Below the pieces are notes generated by a model. That model did not search any database, was not told where the DNA came from, and was given only the letters and a program-made list of their open reading frames with translations. Made by a program: the position numbers and the translations under genes. DNA of 64,000 nt from Cephalotus follicularis (lineage: Eukaryota > Streptophyta > Magnoliopsida > Oxalidales > Cephalotaceae): assembly GCA_001972305.1 (NCBI GenBank), contig BDDD01001755.1, forward strand, positions 82,929 through 146,928. Reading direction: 5' to 3'. Positions within the stretch are counted from its first letter, which is position 1, and each line of letters begins with the position of its first letter. This document shows, piece by piece, positions 57,314-64,000 of this stretch.

Positions 57314-57634
57314 GTCGACGCCTTTTTAAGAACATCGACGCCTTTGGGTTATTGCTTGGTTACTGATGTGAAACAGATCGACGTCTATGGAAAGACATCG
57401 ACGCCTTAGACTATCTGCTTGGGTTTTGACGTATTACACGTCGACGCCTAAGGTTCCTACCTTAACGCGTCGACGCCATAGGCAATACGCTGATGTTTTA
57501 AGGTTCCAGACGTTGAGCGTCGATGTGTACGAGATGGACATCGACGTCTTTAGCAGTAGAACGCGCTGACACTAAGGACTTGTACATCGACGTTGATGGA
57601 CAAAGACATCGACACCTTTTAATAGACATCAATG
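57314..57634. repeat. ACGTCGACGCC/ACATCGACGCC array 2 in LTR B
   Basis: Cores at about 57314, 57334, 57377, 57397, 57440, 57469, 57489, 57519, 57540, 57565, 57586, 57608 and 57628. Steps are 20, 43, 20, 43, 29, 20, 30, 21, 25, 21, 22 and 20 bp. Many copies carry ATCGAC or GCTGAC in place of GTCGAC. Confidence 0.85.
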
Positions 57635-58943
57635 TCTTTTGGGTACTGTTTGGAGGTTTCCTTATCTAACGATGCGAAACGATCCCGATTCCTGTTAGGG
57701 TGCATTTGAGCAATTGTATGCATCGCATATCCACTGTTTACTGCCTGTTTGGTTACTGTTTGTAAATCGTTTGTGATTTCTAAAGCTATGATATGTAGAA
57801 ATGCATATGTGAACTCGGAATGTGCTATTTTGAGTATGAAAATATGTATTGATTAATAACGTATTTTCGAACGAACTGGGAGATGATTTACACTACTGAA
57901 TTGTTCAAAAGTACTTTTACCACTGAAAATACATATTTCAAATATTTACTACTCCCAGAAATATTTGAAAATGAACTGCCTGTTGTCGATCTAAACGACC
58001 ACCGCTGTACCGTTACTGCACTATTTACTGTTTGATTCACTGGTTGCTTAGTGAATTTCTATGTGTTTGTGCTTGAGCCACTACTTGCATGGCGGTGGTT
58101 GCCAGCGCCGGCTAGTGTTAGGGTTGACCTAGGGGTCAGGAGTATGGCTGGGTGACTCACTCTACTGTATTGTTGCCTCGCTCGGTTGCCTGTAGTAGGG
58201 ATCGGAGTGAGAGTGTAACGTGGGGCCAGGAGTTGGCGGCGATACACATACTGCCCGACTATTGTGGTCCTCTTACAGACATACTGTACTGTCTGTTGAT
58301 CCTTGACGGACATTACTGTGATTGTGGATGTGATCCTGGCTGGATCACTATTGTACTGTTATTGTTACATATATTTTTTTATATATGTACCCACTGTTAT
58401 TTTACCGTACTGCTAAAAAAAATATATATATTCTCATATATATATAAACTGGTTTTCCTGCACTGCATCATTTATGCATACATTACATGACATGAATTTA
58501 ATGTTGATCTCGAGCTACTTTTAAGACTTAGCCGAGTGAGGACAAAGGCTAACCCCCTACTTTACAGATTGATGCAGTGGACCGGTTGGACTGGCATGGG
58601 CAAGGGACAAGATGTTATGATGTTTTGTTCTTGGTTTTACTTTTCTTATGTTTTGTAATAAACTGAGTTTTATTTAAGGATCAATGTGTTGTACTTACTG
58701 ATGGGATTTAATATTGTACTGTGATCACGCTCCGTTTGTGGGCGATTAACAATGACGGGCTTGTTTTGGGTAGCGTGTAGTATGGGATACACGCTACGAG
58801 TTTACAACTTATGAATTTTTATGCTTCCGCAACTGACATCTTGCTTAAAAGTTTAAATTTTATGGTTTTTACATGAGCTGTATTTATGTGTTAATTGCCT
58901 TTACCACTTATTGTTGTCTTACCGAAACGGGGGCGTGACAGAG

Positions 58944-58955
58944 TGGTATCAGAGC
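58944..58955 (+). other. Primer binding site of element B
   Basis: TGGTATCAGAGC, three bases after the LTR end, complements initiator tRNA-Met. Confidence 0.9.
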
Positions 58956-59051
58956 ATATTCCATATATGCTTAGCTAGGATACTTTCCTTGGAAATTAAT
59001 GAATTGTTTTCCGAAAGTTGTGAATAACCGTCAACCTTCTTATAGGAACCA

Positions 59052-60479
59052 ATGGACCGAAGGAGAACACGTGCTAGAGCTAGAGCTGTTGGAGCTAATG
59101 CCCCTGAGGAAGCAAACATTCCGCAAGGGATGAATTTTCCCCGAGATGACAGAGATCCGATGGCCCGGATTGTGGACTATTTTCAGCAACAGATGGCCTT
59201 TAATAGGGCTAATGGGGAGGAGATGCGCCAGTACTACGCGCAAGCTTGACCGCAACATAAGGCTCCCGACCACTGCCCGGGGGAGGATGGTAACCAATTT
59301 GGGAGAGATATTGAAAAGTTCATGAGGCTAAATCCACCCAGTTTCCGTGGGGAACTTGATGCTACTGTTGCTGAGAGATGGCTGCAAGACTTGGCGAAAA
59401 TCTTTGAAGTAATGGGCTGTACTGATACTCAGAAGCTGAAGTTTGCTGTATACCGCCTATGGGGTGAGGCCACTCATTGGTGGGAGATGGTCAAGGCAAA
59501 ATGGGAATCACAGTGGCTGGACAGCACTTGGGACAGATTCCAGACAGAGTTCTTGGAGGCATATGTTCCGCGTATTGAGCAAGAGCGACGAGAGACAGAG
59601 CTCTTGGAGTTGCGACAGGGAGAGATGACTGTGGCTGAGTATCAAGCAAGGTTCATGGAGCTGGCCAGACATTCACCTTATCTGGTAGCTGATGAGGAGA
59701 AGAATATTCAGAGATTCCTGAGAGGTCTGCGACCGGATCTTCGATCAAGAATTAGAGCTATGGAACTGGGGACTTTTGTGGAGGTTGCTCAGAAAGCAAG
59801 ACTGTTGGAGACAATATCTAGCGAAGTCCAGGCTGAGAGAGCTCACGCACAACAGAGTAAACAGAGTCCTACACAGTCCCGACCGACATCGTCGAAATGG
59901 AAATATGGTGGTTCTCCGATGAAGTCATCAAAGAACAAGTCTCAACAGACAGCTTCACAGGGTACTCCCAGCAAGGGGAGTAATGCTAGATTCGGAGGTT
60001 GCTATTATTGTGGTCGTACAGGCCACCAACAGAAAGATTGCTGTAGGTTCAATGGTTGGTGCCTGAGGTGCGGAGCACCTAGTCATTCAGTGAAGGACCG
60101 TCCGAAGAGTTCTGCTACAGCGCCTACTGGGCCGGGGAGTAGTAGTGGTGCGGCGGCGGGACCGTCACAGAGAAAGGACACCGGCAAGGGCATCGCAAAA
60201 GGTAGAGTTTTTGTACTTGCTCAGACAGAGGTTCCAGAGTCGACTTCTGTTATTGGAGGTACTCAGTACATATATGGTTTTTCTGCTAGGGTATTGATGG
60301 ATTCTAGAGCATCGCATTCTTTTATATCTGCACATTTTGCATCTTGCTTAGATGTCACCCCTGACTGCATGTCATACATACATGATGTGAGTACACCGAC
60401 CGAGGCTTCTATGTATAGTGATTCGATATATAGGAGTTGTGAGATGTCTTGGCAGGCACTCCCTTGTATGCAGATTTGA
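59052..60479 (+). pseudogene. Element B gag and protease start
   Basis: ATG 59052 (MDRRRTRARARAVGAN). A TGA at 59247-59249 interrupts the frame after YYAQA; the same frame then runs to 60479. Gag core: FMRLNPPSFRGELDATVAER, LQDLAKIFEVMGCTDTQKLK, FAVYRLWGEATHWWEMVKAK, LRQGEMTVAEYQARFMEL. Knuckle 1 (CYYCGRTGHQQKDC) is intact and knuckle 2 (CLRCGAPSHSVKDR) has lost its last Cys. Protease follows with the active site changed to MDSRASHSFIS (family form D-T/S-G-A). A frameshift near 60445 moves the rest into another frame. The protein would form the particle and bind RNA. Confidence 0.9.
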
Positions 60480-60697
60480 TAGTGCTGCCTATCCGTGACT
60501 TCGATGTTATATTGGGGATGGATTGGCTATCAGCACACCGTGCTCGTATGGATTGCTACAATAAAACTGTGGATTTTTTTCTGCCCGACGGAACGACTTT
60601 TCAGTTCAAGGGAGACAAAGGATTCTCAACACCGATCATATCCTTTATTTGAGCATGGAGATACCTTGAGAAGGGATGAGAGGGATATCTGGCCTAC
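60449..60697 (+). pseudogene. Element B protease C-terminal part
   Basis: AGTPLYADLIVLPIRDFDV then ILGMDWLSAHRARMDCYNK, the conserved C-terminal protease motif, in a frame shifted from the gag frame. More shifts follow before RT begins at about 60698. Confidence 0.85.
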
Positions 60698-63618
60698 GTG
60701 ATTGATCGAAGGAAAGAGAAGGGCTTGAGCTTGGAGGAAATTCCACTTGTGTGTGAATTTCCAGATGTATTTCCTGATGACTTGGGATCTTTACCACCGA
60801 AGAGGAGTATGGAGTTCGTCATTGATCTCGTTCCTAGAACGGCTCCTATCTCTAAATCACCTTATCGAATGGCTCCTGCTGAGTTGCGAGAGCTGAAGTT
60901 ACAGTTACAAGACCTAATTGATAAGGGCTTTGTAAGACCCAGTGTTTCTCTGTGGGGTGCACCTGTATTGTTTGTTAAGAAGAAGGATGGATCGATGAGG
61001 CTCTGCATCGACTACAGAATGTTGAACAAGGCAACTATCAAGAACAAGTATCCTTTACCCACATTGAGGAGTTGTTTGACCAGTTGCAAGGATCGAGGGT
61101 GTTTTCCAAGCTCGACTTGAGGTCAGGTTATCACCAACTGAGAGTAAAGGAAGGAGACATTGAGAAGACTGCCTTCCGGACACGGTGTTGTTATTGCGAG
61201 TTCTTAGTGATGCCGTTTGGTGTTACCAATGCACCGGTAGCTTTTATGTCATTCATGAATGATGTATTCCGACCATACCTGGACCAGTTTGTTGTGGTAT
61301 TTATTGATGATATACTGGTATATTTGAGGAGTGAGGAGGAGCACGCTCATCATCTGAGGCTAGTATTGCAAGTTCTCAGAGAACATCGGTTGTACGCCAA
61401 GTTCGGCAAGTGTGAGTTCTGGCTTGATCATGTGATCTTCCTTGGTCACATCGTATCTGGGGAAGGCTTGACGGTGGATCCGTCAAAGACTGAAGTGGTA
61501 CGAGACTGGCCACAACCGAAGAACGTGACGGAGGTGCGCAGTTTCCTTGGATTGGCAGGGTATTATAGGAGGTTTATCCAGAACTTTTCAAGGATAGCCG
61601 AACCCTTGACTAGACTGACCCAGAAGAAGACCCCTTTTGTTTGGGACGAAGACTGTGAAGCTAGTTTCCGTGAACTAAAGGATCGGTTGGTTTCCGCTCC
61701 TGTCTTGGCATTACCCGATGGTAATGAGGGCTTTGCAGTCTACAGTGATGCATCAAGTAAGGGTTTGGGCTGTATATTGATGCAGCGAGGCAGAGTGATT
61801 GCATATGCCTCGAGGAAGCTAAAACCGTATGAAGAAAACTACCCGACTCATGACCTTAAGCTTGCAGCTATTATCTTCGCCCTTCAGAAGTGGAGGCACT
61901 ATCTTTATGGGGCGTAGTTTGAGATCTTTACCGATCATAAGAGTTTGAGGTACCTGTTTTGTTAGGACACACTGAACATGAGACAGCGCATGTGGGTAGA
62001 ATTCTTTAATGATTATGATTGCAGTGTTCAGTACCACCCGAGGAAAGCGAATGTAGTCGCTGATGCCTTGAGCCGCAAGGCTATGGTTGCCAGTGCGATG
62101 GTGTCGCAATGGAAGATTTTAGAAGACTTCCAAGAATGGTCTCCGTTCAATCAGTCACCGGGGATCTTTGTGGTTGACATGCGAGTACAACCTGTGTTAC
62201 TGGATCACATCAGGGATGCACAACCACACGATCCAGAGTTGCAACAAATTCGAGAGAACCTGGACTCTTGATCCGATTTTTGACTACATGCTGATGGTAT
62301 TCTGAGATATCGGGGACGTGTGTATCTTCCGAACGAACCAAGGTTGAAGAATGAGTTACTTCGCGGGGCTCATAAATTTTTGTACAGTATCCATCCTGGT
62401 AGCACTAAAATGTACCAAGATATGAAGAAGACTTACTGGTGGCCTGGCATGAAACGAGAGATCGCTGAGTATGTGGCAAGGTGTTTGACTTACCAGACTG
62501 TCAAGGCCGAGCACCAGAGACCGGCGGGTTTACTACAACCTTTACCAATCCTAGAGTGGAAGTGGGAATATGTTACGATGGATTTTGTTTTGGGTTTTCC
62601 TCTGTCTCGGAACCGTCACAACACCGTGTGGGTTGTCGTTGATAGACTCACCAAATCAGCACACTTTCTGCCTACACACGTCACCGATTCTACGAGCAAG
62701 TTAGCTCGTTTGTATGTGAATGAGCTAGTGAGGCTACACGGTGTTCCAGTCAGCATCGTATGTGATAGAGATGCCATCTTCACTTCCAACTTCTGGAAGA
62801 GGTTTCAGACAACTTTCGGGAGGAAGCTGAACCTGAGTACTACCTTCCACCCTCAGACCGATGGGCAGTCTGAGCGTACCATCCAGACCTTGGAGGATAT
62901 GCTACGGGCTTGCATTATTGATTTTGCTGGTACATGGGAGGATCACATTCCTTTGATAGAGTTCTCTTATAATAACAGCTATCATTCCAGTATCGGCATG
63001 GCACCGTTTGAAGCACTGTATGGGAGGAAGTGTAGATCTCCTGTATGTTGGGATGAGGTCGGGGAGCGACCTTTATTCGGGACTGAATTAGTGGAGGAAA
63101 CTTCAGAAAAGATCAGGGAGATCAAAAAGAAGCTGCTTGCTGCTCAGAGCCGACAGAAGAGCTATGCGGACAGTGTCAAGAGGAGGTCTTTGACCTTCAG
63201 TGTGGGCGATCATGTGTTTTTAAAGGTTTCACCATGGAAAGGTGTGCAAAGGTTTGGGAAAAAGGGCAAATTAGCTCCTCGCTACATTGGTCCTTTCGAG
63301 ATTTTGAAGAGAGTTGGGGAGGTAGCCTACCAGCTGGCCTTACCTCATGCACTATCAAACATGCACGACATCTTTCATATATTTATGCTAAGGAGATATA
63401 TCCCGGACCCGTCACATGTCCTGGATTATGATATCGTTCTGGTACGAGATGACCTATCCTGTGAGGAGTTGCCCGTGCGGATTCTTGATTGGAAGACGCA
63501 AATTTTGAGGAACCGAGCCATCTCCTTTGTCAAGGTTCAGTGGCAGTTTCACAAACCTGATGAAGCAACCTGGGAACGTGAGGAGGATATTCGAGAGCGT
63601 TACCCGCACTTGTTCTAG
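60698..63618 (+). pseudogene. Element B pol: RT, RNase H, integrase, chromodomain
   Basis: [58 protein letters not shown]; a frameshift near 61065; then [13 protein letters not shown] and the active site FIDDILVY. RNase [66 protein letters not shown]. Integrase: [19 protein letters not shown], zinc finger with one Cys changed (CLTYQTVKAEH), [44 protein letters not shown], and the chromodomain VKVQWQFHKPDEATWEREE to YPHLF. Stops: TAG 61915, TAG about 61963, TGA 62269 and about 62281. Domain order RT-RH-IN-CHD is complete; the frame from 62320 to 63618 is open. Confidence 0.93.
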
Positions 63619-63664
63619 TTTTGTTTTAAATTTCGAGGATGAAATTTCTTGAAGGGGGGGTGGA
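63619..63664 (+). other. Element B 3' untranslated region and polypurine tract
   Basis: TTTCGAGGATGAAATTTCTT then GAAGGGGGGGTGGA directly before the LTR TG at 63665, the standard chromovirus arrangement. Confidence 0.85.
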
Positions 63665-64000
63665 TGTAACACCCGAGATTCCTATGTTGTCATTTCACAA
63701 TGTAATGTGTTTTATTGTGGAATTAATAAAGTGATGGATTTCCAAGGCTTTGATGATGTTTTCCAAACTCTAATAATGTTAAGTTTTAGAGTAAGAATGT
63801 TAAAAGGGTGAAACGATGCTGTTTTGGAGGAAACGCGTCGACGCCTTTAGAATCACATCGACATCCTTGAAGTAAAGGGGCGCACATAACTGCATGAACA
63901 TGCACATCGATGCAGGCGAGGACATCGATGCCCTTGTGTAAAAAGGGAGAAGACGTCGACGTCTTTTAACAAGACGTCGATGCGTAAACATCGAATGTCA
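63665..64000 (+). repeat. Start of the 3' LTR of element B
   Basis: First 336 bases, collinear with 56231 onward except for the AATGTTAAAAG duplication in the other copy. It includes the first palindrome cluster. Cut by the window end. Confidence 0.92.

Larger units (their letters stand above)
56231..58940 (+). repeat. 5' LTR of element B
   Basis: 2710 bp from TGTAACACCAGAG to GGGGGCGTGACA. Over the first 336 bases of the 3' LTR I count roughly 15 substitutions, mostly C/T or G/A, plus a short duplication of AATGTTAAAAG in this copy. The family-typical AGCCGAGTGAGGACAAAGGC is at about 58531. Confidence 0.92.
56231..64000 (+). mobile_element. Gypsy chromovirus element B (3' LTR truncated by window end)
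   Basis: 5' LTR 56231-58940, primer site, gag-pol, polypurine tract and the first 336 bases of the 3' LTR (63665 on). The 5' flank in element K is GAGAT (56226-56230); the matching TSD must lie beyond the window. It is the most complete chromovirus copy here but has several broken codons. Confidence 0.92.

Noticed and set aside
57387..57569. 60-residue frame across the LTR B array
   Set aside because: Product of the ATCGACGCC repeats; not conserved in length between motif variants.

Overview
The window is a nested transposable-element block from a plant nuclear genome. The evidence is CHDCR-type chromodomain Ty3/gypsy elements, an Athila-lineage element, short-LTR Ty1/copia elements, a TRIM, a tRNA-derived SINE, a CACTA (En/Spm) DNA transposon, and one intron-containing BAHD acyltransferase gene. 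A eudicot is likely; I cannot name the species. The BAHD gene (45477-48171) is the only apparently intact host gene. I saw no tRNA, rRNA or CRISPR loci.

Layout. 1-2927: 3' end and 3' LTR of a gypsy element (A). 2928-27598: a CACTA element whose two genes run on the + strand. It is split by three LTR insertions, each with a 5-bp target-site duplication (TSD): a defective Athila-type element (C, 3774-9399, TAGCC), a gypsy element (E, 10691-20093, AGTTT; itself hit by solo LTR N, 16200-17088, TAAAC) and a solo LTR (I, 22975-25660, TTAAT). 27599-45321: a minus-strand copia element (M) cut by the CACTA 3' end and by a degenerate gypsy element (G, 28682-44768, AAGTC). G carries solo LTRs H (28890-32061, ATGAA) and F (35312-38232, CAGAC). 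45322-48358: the BAHD gene and its flanks. 48359-51871: a second copia element (J), cut by gypsy element K (LTR from 51872). K contains a TRIM (52204-52689, GGTGT) and is cut in gag by gypsy element B (56231 to beyond the window).

The most unusual signal lies in the LTRs. Seven of the LTR units (A, B, C, E, F, I, K), from both chromovirus and Athila lineages, carry clusters of dyad-symmetric motifs around a TCGA/GTCGAC core. The bases flanking the core differ by family: CAG/CTG in A, I and K; ACG/CGT in B and C; AGCG/CGCT in E and F. Measured by hand, successive motifs are mostly 19-23 bp apart, with recurrent steps of about 31-32 and 52-53 bp, which is close to whole helical turns. The spacers between motifs are not conserved. 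This looks like a recurrent phased array of binding sites rather than an ordinary minisatellite.

Other points of note: element C has two LTRs differing at one visible base yet a heavily broken interior, so it was probably mobilised in trans; the BAHD intron holds a decayed tandem copy of the exon 1 end with a second GTAAGT donor; and a CCGAG-rich repeat that fills the LTRs of G also interrupts G's pol between two conserved codons.
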